A program made the position numbers and the translations under genes. The notes under the pieces were generated by a model. It was not told the origin of the DNA. It did no database searches and saw only the letters and a program-made list of their open reading frames with translations. Below are positions 28,094 through 36,989 of a DNA stretch of 64,000 bases, in pieces (within the stretch, counting starts at the first letter, position 1; each line of letters starts with the position of its first letter). The stretch comes from Nitrospirota bacterium (GTDB lineage: Bacteria; Nitrospirota; Leptospirillia; Leptospirillales; Leptospirillaceae), in NCBI GenBank assembly GCA_027314645.1, contig DAHVAL010000004.1, positions 52,737 through 116,736 on the forward strand, written 5' to 3'.

Positions 28094-28268
28094 GGAGGGT
28101 CAATCCCAGGCTCGCACCGATCACGGCATAATAAAACGTGGCGATTTTTGGGCTCCGGTTGATTCGGCAGGCCACCGCTCCACACCCGTCTCTCGTCAGA
28201 TAGGTGCTGATTAAAAACCCGAACACGGCGCCTCCGAAGCCTCCCAAAATCATCGCCTTGAAATCCAC
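28083..28268 (-). CDS. Small two-helix membrane protein (DUF6132-like)
   Basis: 61 residues from a GTG at 28268 with AGGAGG seven bases upstream. Two membrane helices flank a short loop with a Cys pair and a conserved-looking CRINRSPKIATFYYAVIGASLG. This resembles the small DUF6132 family (Gly-rich helix, two Cys, Pro, then YxAxxGAxxG); the assignment is by eye. The overlap with ridA suggests coexpression. Confidence 0.6.
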   Translation of the reverse strand: MDFKAMILGGFGGAVFGFLISTYLTRDGCGAVACRINRSPKIATFYYAVIGASLGLTLHAF

Positions 28269-28383
28269 GGTCAGACCTCCTCTGTTCTGCAACTCCTTCT
28301 CCCCCGGACAATAGATCCCACGTGAGAAGTCTCTGTATAATGGATGTATGAGCTCTTCACCCCTCTTGAACCAAGGAGTTTCC

Positions 28384-28635
28384 ATGGCCCAGGTCAAACT
28401 TGTTTATGCAAGCTGGTGCCCTTCCTGTCCTGCCGCAAAAAGTTTCTGGCAGCGGTTACGCCAGGAGGTGTCCTTCAGCTATGAGGAAATCGACATTGAC
28501 AGCCCCCGAGGGAAAGAACTGGCGGAACGCTATAACATCCAGTCCGTTCCAACATCCCTGGTGAACGACCGCCCCTATTTTGTCGGCCTGCCAGAACGGC
28601 AGCGGGCTCTCTTGCTCCTGAAATCCCCCCGCTAG
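28384..28635 (+). CDS. Glutaredoxin-like thiol-disulphide protein
   Basis: 83 residues with a glutaredoxin/thioredoxin fold: strand KLVYASW, active site C12-P-S-C15, helix, EIDIDSPRGKELAERYNIQSVPTSLV (the cis-Pro is in SVPT), and a short C-terminal helix. There is no signal peptide, so it is cytosolic. GGAG lies five to six bases before the ATG at 28384. The partner is unknown. Confidence 0.82.
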   Translation: MAQVKLVYASWCPSCPAAKSFWQRLRQEVSFSYEEIDIDSPRGKELAERYNIQSVPTSLVNDRPYFVGLPERQRALLLLKSPR

Positions 28636-28672
28636 AATTTGCATCGCGTTCCTTGGGACCCCTCCGATCCTC

Positions 28673-30043
28673 CTAAGGCTGGGCCTTCGTAGGATCCGGC
28701 CAACCCATTCGCCCGAGGGAGGAGAGATACATGGCGAGATCATGCTGCTGCTGTTTCGTGAGAAAGGTGAAGTTCGGCATGATCGAATCAGGAAAATTCG
28801 CCTTGGAGTTCACGAATTGAACCTCAAGCCAGGAGAGGGGATGACCGACGAGCCCCTCTTCGGAGAGATCCGGTCCGATCTTTCCCCCTTTGCCGAAAAC
28901 AGCATGGCATCCAAGGCATCCGGAGTGATTAAAGACGACCTGCCCTCTTTGCATCGAAGCCCTGTCAACATCCACAAGCTTTTTATACCCATGTTCCGCC
29001 ATTAAGGAAAGAATGAGCATGGCCCCAAGGATAAACAGCGTCGACAGGACAGAAATCGGCCTTCTGAATGGGGAACGGACAGGCTTCTTGTCGATGAATG
29101 GGAGAAAGACAAGAACGATCCCGATCAGCACAGGGAGACCGACCACCCCGACAATTTCCGGGCGAACCATTTTGAGGAGCTGAAAGATCCAATCAAAGTA
29201 CCATGCGGGCGTCGGACTATAGGCGGCATTGGACGGATTGGCGACAGACTCGAGGCCCGGTGGGCGAAAGAGGGCCAACACCAGAATCAGGATGAACACC
29301 CCCAGCATCCCAAAGGAGTCCATCAGCACCTGTCGAGGATAAAACGTGTCCTTCGTCGCCTCGTTTTGTTCCGGCGACCCGGAGAAGGGCCCTGCGGGAC
29401 CGACACGACGGAAGATCACCATGTGGAGAATCACGAAGAGAATGAACAGCGTCGGCAGGATCATGGTATGAATCGTGAAGAAGTGGGACAGGGTGAGGGC
29501 TCCCAGACCCACGCCGCCCCGGATCGCGGCCTTGAGGATCTCTCCGACCACCGGAACGAGACCGATCATGTTCGTTCCCACAATCGTCCCCCAATAGGCC
29601 CGCTCATCCCACGGAAGGAGATACCCGGAAAAGGCGGCGATCATGGTCAAGGCAAAAAGGACCGTTCCGATCAGCCACATGATCTCTCTGGGCCGTTTGT
29701 AGGCTCCCCAAAGAAACACCTGGAGAAGGTGGAGTCCTACGGCGATCACCATGATCGAGGAGCCCCAAAAGTGGATTCCTCGGATCAGCCTTCCAACCGG
29801 GAAACCTCTATAGGTGAGGTGATCGATATAGTTGACGCTGTCCCACGCGTGGTCGGGGGTGCCTCCATAGTAAAAGGCCAGCATCATGCCGGTGACAAAT
29901 TGCAAGATCAGAACAAAGAGCACCATCGAGCCGGGAATGTAGGCCCAACGGGAGCCTCCGGGAATCGGCTCGTCGAGGAGAAAACTCATGAGGGCACGGA
30001 TACGAACACGTTCCTCCAGGTAAGCCAAAATTTTCTGTCCCAT
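28673..30043 (-). CDS. Cytochrome b fused to a C-terminal cytochrome c
   Basis: Membrane core of a cytochrome bc-type quinol oxidoreductase, 456 residues. The cytochrome b part (1-340) has eight hydrophobic helices. Heme ligands are H91 and H105 (13 residues between) and H192 and H207 (14 between); the latter spacing is typical of cytochrome b6. The Qo-site motif is PAWY (279-282) instead of PEWY. A C-terminal cytochrome c domain follows with CLGCH (376-380) and a likely axial Met at 422. It lies 17 bases downstream of the Rieske gene. In iron oxidisers such a complex can run uphill to reduce quinone; that direction is inference. Confidence 0.9.
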   Translation of the reverse strand: MGQKILAYLEERVRIRALMSFLLDEPIPGGSRWAYIPGSMVLFVLILQFVTGMMLAFYYGGTPDHAWDSVNYIDHLTYRGFPVGRLIRGIHFWGSSIMVIAVGLHLLQVFLWGAYKRPREIMWLIGTVLFALTMIAAFSGYLLPWDERAYWGTIVGTNMIGLVPVVGEILKAAIRGGVGLGALTLSHFFTIHTMILPTLFILFVILHMVIFRRVGPAGPFSGSPEQNEATKDTFYPRQVLMDSFGMLGVFILILVLALFRPPGLESVANPSNAAYSPTPAWYFDWIFQLLKMVRPEIVGVVGLPVLIGIVLVFLPFIDKKPVRSPFRRPISVLSTLFILGAMLILSLMAEHGYKKLVDVDRASMQRGQVVFNHSGCLGCHAVFGKGGKIGPDLSEEGLVGHPLSWLEVQFVNSKANFPDSIMPNFTFLTKQQQHDLAMYLSSLGRMGWPDPTKAQP

Positions 30044-30060
30044 CGCAGCGTTCCTTTATC

Positions 30061-30993
30061 TCAGGCAAGGCGGACCTTGGCCGCAATTCCGATGGCGAAT
30101 TGTTCGTAGATCACCGAAATGGAGCCATCCGGACCGATCCGGACCGGAAGTTGGTCCATTGGACGAGGGGCGGGGCCGCTCACCCTTTTTCCATTGAGTT
30201 CGTAGACAGAGTGGTGGCAAGGGCAGATGAAAAGCTTCTGCCCGTTATGCCATTGAGGGGCACATCCCAAGTGGGGGCAAATTGGAGACAACACAGTGAG
30301 ACGAGGATCGGAGTTGCGTCTTTCGAGTGGAGAGTCGATGTTCTTGGTCTGATCTGCGGATCGGGACCAACGGTCGGACTCTCCCGTGTGCCGAATCAGC
30401 CACACCGACCGCTCTTCGGGAACCCGCATCCATCCGCTCACAGCAACGGCTCGAAACGCTTTCTGAACCGGCTCATCGACGGGAAGATCAAGAAGCTTCA
30501 CCCCGAGGTCCCGCCAGGTATCGGTGACGGGCGTGGTCGCCGCGGCCATGATATACCCTCCGATCGGCACAAGAAGTGTGAGGCCGATGGCGGCAGCCAC
30601 GATGCCAACGGAGCGCCCCATGAAGGCTCTTCTCGACAAGGCGCCCGCCTCCCCTCCAAGACGCACATCCAAGGGCTTGATCGTCATGAGAGCGCCCATT
30701 TCGATGCGGTAACCCGGTGGAAAGAACCAGGGAGGAACCTCTTCGTACTGGGAGGGATCAAAGATGGGGGAGGCATGCCAATCGGATTCGGTCAATGATG
30801 TCCGGATCTCTGAAGCGGTCACTGAGTTCACGCGGTCAAGGTCGATGATGCGCAGCGACTCCAGAGAGCGGACGACAATTCCGGTGACATGATGCAGTGA
30901 CGCGGAAAAAAGAACTTTTTCCATGCGTCCAAGGGTCTCCCCCCGGAGGTCCATCACAGGGATCCCCACCCTGTAAGTCACTTCTTCGCGCAT
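30061..30993 (-). CDS. Rieske iron-sulfur protein with N-terminal PRC-barrel-like domain
   Basis: 310 residues. An N-terminal segment (about 4-72) with VMDLRGETLGRMEKVLFSAS, then HHVTGIVVRSLE, resembles a PRC-barrel domain. A SRRAFMGRSVG motif (120-130, twin Arg at 121-122) precedes a hydrophobic anchor, as in Tat-exported Rieske proteins. The cluster site is CPHLGC (239-244) and CPCHHS (257-262), the latter with His for the usual Gly. The start at 30993 has GGGAG six bases upstream; an ATG six bases before has no room for a ribosome site. First gene of the pair with the cytochrome b-c. Confidence 0.85.
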   Translation of the reverse strand: MREEVTYRVGIPVMDLRGETLGRMEKVLFSASLHHVTGIVVRSLESLRIIDLDRVNSVTASEIRTSLTESDWHASPIFDPSQYEEVPPWFFPPGYRIEMGALMTIKPLDVRLGGEAGALSRRAFMGRSVGIVAAAIGLTLLVPIGGYIMAAATTPVTDTWRDLGVKLLDLPVDEPVQKAFRAVAVSGWMRVPEERSVWLIRHTGESDRWSRSADQTKNIDSPLERRNSDPRLTVLSPICPHLGCAPQWHNGQKLFICPCHHSVYELNGKRVSGPAPRPMDQLPVRIGPDGSISVIYEQFAIGIAAKVRLA

Positions 30994-31114
30994 GCGCATC
31001 TCCCGAATTCAATTTTCAGCTTTCGACAACACCCTGCCCCGGGCATCCCCGAATTGCAAACCGATTGGCGAGACACTTCCTTAGATTGAAATCCGGAGAC
31101 CTCTTTCTGTCCGC

Positions 31115-31936
31115 TTAGACCATTCCCATTTGGCGGTATCCGAGATCCACGAAGAGGACCTCTCCCGTCACCGCGCGCAACAGTGGCGATAGAAGAGCCA
31201 CGGTCGCATCGGCCACCTCTTCCGCGGTGAGTTCCTGGTGCTTGAGGGGAGCGCGTTCGGCCACGGTTTTCTGCATATCTCCAAACCCTTTGATCGCCCT
31301 CCCGGACGCCGTTTTGATCGGTCCGGCGCTCACGGCATTCACGCGAATTCCCGAGACTCCAAGGTCGTAAGCCAGATAGCGGACTGAAGCCTCCAGGGCG
31401 GCTTTGGCGGCCCCCATCACATTGTAATGCGGGACGATGCGCTCCGACCCCAAGTATGTCATGGCCACAATCGAGCTTCCCGGAACCATGCAAGAGGCAA
31501 AGGCCCGACTCAGGGCGACAAGTGAAAAAGCGCTGATTTCCTGGGCCATGAGGAATCCGTCCCTGCTCGTATCAAGAAAGGCGCCATCGAGTTCTTCCCT
31601 CTTGGCAAAGGCGATGCTATGCACAAATCCATCCAAGGTGAGGCCTTCTGATTTCAGCGTCTCGGCCACGGCCGAAATTTCCGCATCGTTCCGGACATCC
31701 AAGGGAAGCAGCAAAGGAGCGCGATGGTGTTCCGGAAGGTCCTCCAGCATCTTCTGAATCGTCGATCGTTGGGCCTCTCCTTGGTATGTCATGGTCGCCC
31801 GCCCGCCGGCGCGCGCAATCGACTGGACCACGGCCCACGCGATGGACCAGCGGTTCGCGACCCCGGTCACGAGAATATGCCGGCCGGAAAGAAGTGGGGC
31901 CTGAAGGGGATTGGGGGCGGAAGAAGAAGGGGTCAT
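31115..31936 (-). CDS. fabI: Enoyl-ACP reductase FabI
   Basis: Last reductive step of fatty-acid elongation: NADH-dependent reduction of trans-2-enoyl-ACP. The 273 residues have the atypical short-chain dehydrogenase nucleotide site GVANRWSIAWA and the FabI catalytic set Y161, Y171 and K178, the same spacing as Y146, Y156 and K163 of the E. coli enzyme. C-terminal FVDLGYRQMGMV is typical. The start at 31936 has AAGG eight bases upstream and overlaps the preceding stop by four bases. Confidence 0.95.
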   Translation of the reverse strand: MTPSSSAPNPLQAPLLSGRHILVTGVANRWSIAWAVVQSIARAGGRATMTYQGEAQRSTIQKMLEDLPEHHRAPLLLPLDVRNDAEISAVAETLKSEGLTLDGFVHSIAFAKREELDGAFLDTSRDGFLMAQEISAFSLVALSRAFASCMVPGSSIVAMTYLGSERIVPHYNVMGAAKAALEASVRYLAYDLGVSGIRVNAVSAGPIKTASGRAIKGFGDMQKTVAERAPLKHQELTAEEVADATVALLSPLLRAVTGEVLFVDLGYRQMGMV

Positions 31937-32970
31937 GGACGCGTCCTTACCTTGGAGGTGATTGACTGGCCGCTTGGTTGTTGGGAAATGATCGACAGCG
32001 GATAACCAAAAAGCCATGTCTCATCATGGTCCGGATCATTCATCACCACAAAAAGAATAGGCCAACTGGGGAAAATATACAAGCGGACCGGGCGGAAAGG
32101 AAAGCGTATCCTCTTTTTTTCTTTCAAGGTTGACGCTTCAAAAACAATCAAACTCTTGGATTTATGGAAGAGAGCCAGAACCTTTTCAGAGCCGGGAAAA
32201 AGGACGAGATCGCGCACCCCCCGTCTGAATCGGCCGCGCAGGGGGAATCGCAGGGTCTCTCCGGTAAGCCCCTCTCGAATGATGGCATCGTGGCAACCCG
32301 CCAAAAATCCTCCCTCGGGAAGAGGCAGAACGCGGACGGGGTCGATGCACCGGTCAAGATCGGTGGTTTTGATCACTGCAAGAGGATTGGTGCCGATTTC
32401 CATCACCGAATCTGTGAGATTGAGGGGAAGCCAAAGGTGTCCGTCCATCCCTGTCGATGCCTGCCCAAATGCTTCCCCTACAGCCATCCAAGAGGTGGGT
32501 TCATACCGATCCCGATCGAGCTCGTAAAGGATATGAACCCCTCTTGCCACCAAGTAAAAATGATCGTCCGGACCTCCAATGATCTGCCCGGGATTGAGCC
32601 CGACCGTCCGCAATAACGGAGGGCCCGCAGACACCGTCGGTCCGATCAGCAATGATCGACTTGAATCGAGATCGACCAGGAGTCGATGGCCAAAGCGGCT
32701 CACGGCCATATTCTCCGGGTGATTCAGTCCTTGAAGACGGGGGGTAAGGGTCCAGGTCTTTGTCGAGAGACGGGAAATTGTTCCATCGGGTTTGGAGAGG
32801 ACAAACAGATGACCGGCGCCTTCCGCAAGAATCAGCCTCCCCTCGTCGAAGGAGCGTGAAAAAAGAGGGGTCGGAGGCTTTTCAACGGCCCGGGCCGACA
32901 AAGAGAAGACCAACAGATAAAGGGCGCTTCCCAATAAAATGGAAGGGCGGCACCGAGGGATGAAGGACAT
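31933..32970 (-). CDS. Exported beta-propeller-like protein of unknown function
   Basis: 345 residues with a signal sequence (RPSILLGSALYLLVFSLSARAVE). The mature part has repeated blade-like segments (for example GHLFVLSKPDGTISRLST and DHFYLVARGVHILYELDRD), in the manner of NHL/YVTN or SMP-30-type propellers. No catalytic signature is visible. The start is uncertain: ATG at 32970, or GTG at 32985, which overlaps the upstream gene. It is coupled to fabI by ATGA, but a functional link to fatty-acid synthesis is not evident. Confidence 0.62.
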   Translation of the reverse strand: MSFIPRCRPSILLGSALYLLVFSLSARAVEKPPTPLFSRSFDEGRLILAEGAGHLFVLSKPDGTISRLSTKTWTLTPRLQGLNHPENMAVSRFGHRLLVDLDSSRSLLIGPTVSAGPPLLRTVGLNPGQIIGGPDDHFYLVARGVHILYELDRDRYEPTSWMAVGEAFGQASTGMDGHLWLPLNLTDSVMEIGTNPLAVIKTTDLDRCIDPVRVLPLPEGGFLAGCHDAIIREGLTGETLRFPLRGRFRRGVRDLVLFPGSEKVLALFHKSKSLIVFEASTLKEKKRIRFPFRPVRLYIFPSWPILFVVMNDPDHDETWLFGYPLSIISQQPSGQSITSKVRTRP

Positions 32971-32974
32971 GGAC

Positions 32975-34144
32975 CTATACGACACCCAGGGAAAGGAACC
33001 TTCCCCCGCCTTTACGCTTATTCCACCGAACTGACAACCCCATCATCGACTCCATGATTCGGGGAACGTAATGTTCCATAAATTGTCCCACATATTCGTC
33101 CACGGCCAGAAACCTGAGAAGCGGCTCCGTGGGGTCGTTCCCATCGACTTCGATCCAGAGAGCGCGGTCGCGCCACACCGGCGTCATTCCAACCCGTTCA
33201 GGGTGAATCCTGCCCTCCTCAAGGGTCCGGGCCAGAAACGCCCCAAATTCGATCGTGGCGGCCATCGGCAGCATCAGTGACCATGGAACGATGGACACAT
33301 GGCCCCCGCCTGATTCCTCATCCCTCGGAAGGGGGGAGGAGAGGTCAAAGATCCCGGCAATCGCCGCCCCGATCTCCTCCTGGATCCCTCCAGAAAACCG
33401 TTCATCCAGGATCTCGCCCCACTCTCCCTCATAGGGAGGCGTTATCCGCACAACCCCGACCAGCGCTCCTCGACCCTGTTCCAGGGTCTGACCGAACACC
33501 TTGAGGACGGAATCCGACGGCAATAGAATCTCGTCGGCCGGATGATCCCAATCTCCGAGCAAGGATTCGGCAAGCATGACCGGAACCTCGTCGAGCGTTC
33601 CCGCCGATTCCATCGAAAATCCGAAATTCAGTCGCTCTTCGACAAATCCACGGCGACTATCATACGAAAAAGTATAAATATCTGCAAAAGAGAAGACGCG
33701 CGGATGGAGGAACACCTGAACGAGATGACCGCTGTCGGAGAGGGCCGTTTCCAGAAGGCGCGCCAGAGGGGCCAGATTATCCAGCGTCAACGCCTCGGAA
33801 AGAGGCTGGTCAAGATCGACCAGAAGCCCGATACCATAAACCGCCTCCTCCGAAGGGGTCTCCCCTGGCTCTCCCGATTCTTCGTCGGGAACCTCTCCCT
33901 CAAGGTCAAATCTGTCATGGGACATTTCGAGATAATTGCGGATGAAGAGGGACCATTCCGGGGTCAATCCCGGAAGGCCGACAAGCTCTCCAAGATCTCC
34001 TTCTTCGGCCAGAATGTCCAGAATATCCGAGAACCTCATGGAGGTTTCCTCATCCTCCAGCGTTTCGGAGGGAGAGCCTTTCCTGAGAATTCCCATCAAC
34101 TCCTCAACAAGCGAATCCTGGGGGTCCGACTCTTTGTCTATCAC
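32975..34144 (-). CDS. Acidic protein of unknown function downstream of mutS
   Basis: 389 residues from a GTG at 34144 with AGGAG six bases upstream; the start overlaps the mutS stop by four bases. The protein is unusually rich in Asp and Glu, especially in residues 1-110 (LAEEGDLGELVGLPG, EVPDEESGEPGETPSEE). A longer mixed alpha/beta part follows (GIGLLVDLDQPLSEAL, EWGEILDERFSGGIQEEIGAAIAGIF). No signal peptide or membrane segment. I do not recognise a family or catalytic motif. Confidence 0.66.
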   Translation of the reverse strand: MIDKESDPQDSLVEELMGILRKGSPSETLEDEETSMRFSDILDILAEEGDLGELVGLPGLTPEWSLFIRNYLEMSHDRFDLEGEVPDEESGEPGETPSEEAVYGIGLLVDLDQPLSEALTLDNLAPLARLLETALSDSGHLVQVFLHPRVFSFADIYTFSYDSRRGFVEERLNFGFSMESAGTLDEVPVMLAESLLGDWDHPADEILLPSDSVLKVFGQTLEQGRGALVGVVRITPPYEGEWGEILDERFSGGIQEEIGAAIAGIFDLSSPLPRDEESGGGHVSIVPWSLMLPMAATIEFGAFLARTLEEGRIHPERVGMTPVWRDRALWIEVDGNDPTEPLLRFLAVDEYVGQFMEHYVPRIMESMMGLSVRWNKRKGGGRFLSLGVV

Positions 34145-36690
34145 TCTTCTCTCCTTTGAGAATCCCCCGGGGATTCGCCCGCTTTGGGCCCCTCCCGAGA
34201 AATTCTGTTTTTCCATGAGAACAGGGGCATCGAGAAATCCTTTTCCGGAGGAACCGTCCTGTTTTTCTGAAGCACGCGGCGGGACTGGCCCGCTTCCCAG
34301 AAGGTCAAAATTTCCGTTGCGCGCCCGATCACTTCAGGCGGCAGTCCCGCCAGCTTTGCCACCTCGATCCCGTAAGACTGTTCGGCCCGTCCATCGCAAA
34401 TCCGATGTTCAAAGACCAGTTCGCCGTCACGGATCGACACCCGGACCGTTTGATTCCGGACGCGGAGGTGGGATCGTGCCATCTCGGAAAGTTCGTGATA
34501 ATGCGTGGCAAAAAGGGTGCGGCAACGGATTCGGTCATGAATGAATTCGCTCACTGCCCAGGCGATTGCCATTCCATCGAAGGTGGCCGTTCCTCGGCCC
34601 ACTTCGTCTAGGAGCACCAGGGAGCGCTGGGTGGCCGAGAACAGAATTCGGGAGACCTCGCTCATTTCCACCATGAAGGTCGAGGCGCCCTCGAGAATGT
34701 TGTCGGAGGCTCCTACCCGGGCGATCACGCGGTCGACGACGGGAAGACGCGCCAAGTCGGCGGGAACGGGACTTCCCGCTTGCGCCATAAGAACAATAAG
34801 GGCGATCTGGCGCATATAGGTCGATTTGCCCGCCATGTTCGGTCCGGTCAAAACGATGAATTCCCCGAACGACAGGTCTGTATCGTTGGGCATGAAGACG
34901 CCCGGGTCCATACGGGCTTCCAGGAGGGGGTGACGGCCGTTCCTGATCTGTAAGGTCTCCTCGGCTCCGATAAACTCGGGGAGGACATACCGTCGGAGAC
35001 GTCCATTCTCGAAAAAGGCGAGAAGGGCGTCCGCGTGGGCCACAAAATCCGAGAGAAGGTGGATTCGTTCTCGCTCCGCCAGAACGTCCCTACGAAGATT
35101 CTCGAGGACCTCCCCTTCCCTTGAAAGGACTCTTGCCCGACCCTCCCGCAGTTCGCCTTCAAACTCGATCAGTTCAGACAAGGTGAAACGTTCCGTGTTG
35201 GTCAGTGTCTGTTTCCGGAAATAATTTTCCGGCATCTGCTTCGCTTGGGTCCGGGAGACTTCGATATAGTATCCGGCCAGCTGGTTGTAGCGGATCCTGA
35301 GGTTCTCGATGCCCGTGCGTTTCCTCTCCCTTTCTTCAAGACCGGAGAGGACGCGGTCTCCCTCCGACTCGATCCGGCGGTACCCGGCCAACTGCTCATC
35401 AAAAGTGTCCCGGATGATCGGTCCCTCCCCCAGGACAAGGGCTGGCTCATCCACAAGGGCGCGATCGAGAAGCGAGAGCAACCCGGACCCTTCGCTCACC
35501 AGGGTTTCCATTCCGGGGAACCCGGGAAAAAGGGCCCGAAGCTCGGAGAGACCGACAAGTTCCATGGCGTTCCGGTACGACCTTCTCATTTCGGACAGGT
35601 CTCTTGGCAGGCGATGTCCCATGGCCAATCGGGCAAGAATCCGCTCAAGGTCCCCCACTCCCCGCAACATTGGATTCATTGCATCCGGAAGGCGGGGATG
35701 GGAGGAAAATCCACGGAGAACGGCATGCTTTTCCGTGATCGGCCCCGCATCGGAATCGGGGGACAGAAGCCAACGTCGAAGCATGCGGCTCCCCATCGGA
35801 GTCTTGCAACGGTCCAGCAAGGAGACGAGGGTTGCCGGCGTCTTTCCGTCCAAACCTGCGCCATCCCTGGGAAGGACATCCAGGTGCCTGAGCGTCCATC
35901 GGTCGAGAAGTAGCGTGGGGGAATCGCCTTCAAGGTCGACTCCCCGAAGGTGCCCCAGGACAGTCCGTTCATGAGTCGACAGAAACCCGAACAGAAGTCT
36001 TAAGGCCTCATCGGACACTTCGGGAAGATCGGGAAAGCGGTAGGTCGCGGGAAGCCAGGGGGAGAAGTCGGCCTCGCAGGGAGAATCATACACCACGGAA
36101 GGAATGCCCGGAAACCGCTCCGAAAGGGTGTTCGATTCAAGAATCAGCTCCCTGGCCTCTTTGCGCGCCAACCAATCCCTTAAGCTATCGAAATCTTCGT
36201 GAGACGGAGGAGACCAGACAGCGATCCGACCGCTCGTCAAATCTAGGGAGGCGGCCCCCCAGGAATTTCCCCGTTGAACCAGCGCGATTCCGTTCTGAGG
36301 AGCCCCTTCATCGCGGGACGGATCTTCGAGGAGCGTGAACCGGGTCACGGTACGGACGATCTCTCGCGGAAATAGCCCCGAAGAGTCCGGTCCGCTTGTC
36401 GATTGTTCGGCGATTGCCACGGCATAGCCGGCATGGACCAATTTCGGGAGATAAAGATCCAGGCTTTTGGCAGGGATTCCACACATCGGCACAGGGTCGG
36501 GGCGATTTTTGTCGCGGCTTGTCAGGGTGACCCCCAACAGCCGTGAGGCCAGTTCGGCTTGGTCCCCGAAAAGTTCGTAGAAATCCCCCAGCCGAAAGAA
36601 GAGAAAGGCCTCTCCCGCCTGTTTCCTGAGCCCCAGATACTGCTGGAACAGGGGTGTGTCCGGATACACATGGCGGGAGTTGGTGTTCAT
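34141..36690 (-). CDS. mutS: DNA mismatch repair protein MutS
   Basis: 849-residue mismatch sensor. The N-terminal mismatch-binding domain has the FFRLGDFYELFGDQA motif with the conserved Phe-x-Glu (FYE). Then come the connector, lever and clamp domains and the ATPase with Walker A TGPNMAGKSTYMRQ and Walker B VLLDEVGRGTATFDG. The length is normal. The start at 36690 is that of the family (MNTNSRH...TPLFQQYL); upstream in-frame codons are in the LapA-like gene. Confidence 0.97.
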   Translation of the reverse strand: MNTNSRHVYPDTPLFQQYLGLRKQAGEAFLFFRLGDFYELFGDQAELASRLLGVTLTSRDKNRPDPVPMCGIPAKSLDLYLPKLVHAGYAVAIAEQSTSGPDSSGLFPREIVRTVTRFTLLEDPSRDEGAPQNGIALVQRGNSWGAASLDLTSGRIAVWSPPSHEDFDSLRDWLARKEARELILESNTLSERFPGIPSVVYDSPCEADFSPWLPATYRFPDLPEVSDEALRLLFGFLSTHERTVLGHLRGVDLEGDSPTLLLDRWTLRHLDVLPRDGAGLDGKTPATLVSLLDRCKTPMGSRMLRRWLLSPDSDAGPITEKHAVLRGFSSHPRLPDAMNPMLRGVGDLERILARLAMGHRLPRDLSEMRRSYRNAMELVGLSELRALFPGFPGMETLVSEGSGLLSLLDRALVDEPALVLGEGPIIRDTFDEQLAGYRRIESEGDRVLSGLEERERKRTGIENLRIRYNQLAGYYIEVSRTQAKQMPENYFRKQTLTNTERFTLSELIEFEGELREGRARVLSREGEVLENLRRDVLAERERIHLLSDFVAHADALLAFFENGRLRRYVLPEFIGAEETLQIRNGRHPLLEARMDPGVFMPNDTDLSFGEFIVLTGPNMAGKSTYMRQIALIVLMAQAGSPVPADLARLPVVDRVIARVGASDNILEGASTFMVEMSEVSRILFSATQRSLVLLDEVGRGTATFDGMAIAWAVSEFIHDRIRCRTLFATHYHELSEMARSHLRVRNQTVRVSIRDGELVFEHRICDGRAEQSYGIEVAKLAGLPPEVIGRATEILTFWEAGQSRRVLQKNRTVPPEKDFSMPLFSWKNRISREGPKAGESPGDSQRREE

Positions 36691-36719
36691 GAAATCAGGG
36701 CCTCTGATAAAAACGTGAA

Positions 36720-36989
36720 TTAGTGGGAGGCATCGGGAGAATCGGAGTGGGAGGAGTCCATGCCCTGGGAGATTTTTTTCCTTTTGAAGCTCGCTCCGAT
36801 CCTGATAAGGATGCCGCCGAAGATGCTGAGCGCTATTCCCGTCAGGACCGATCCGATGACGATGACTCCGACAGAAAAGGGTCCGATCCTTCCGGATCCT
36901 GGAACAATGATATCGACGTGCTCCTGGTCGTTTTCCATCATAAAAAGCCATCCGGCGACCATCAAAAGCAGGACAAGAATGATCCTCAT
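36720..36989 (-). CDS. LapA-domain small membrane protein
   Basis: 89 residues with two membrane helices (RIILVLLLMVAGWLFMM and FSVGVIVIGSVLTGIALSIFGGILI) and a charged C-terminal tail. This is the layout of the lipopolysaccharide-assembly protein A domain family. GGGAGG lies nine bases before the ATG, and the start overlaps the uracil-DNA glycosylase stop by four bases. Its exact role here is unknown. Confidence 0.7.
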   Translation of the reverse strand: MRIILVLLLMVAGWLFMMENDQEHVDIIVPGSGRIGPFSVGVIVIGSVLTGIALSIFGGILIRIGASFKRKKISQGMDSSHSDSPDASH

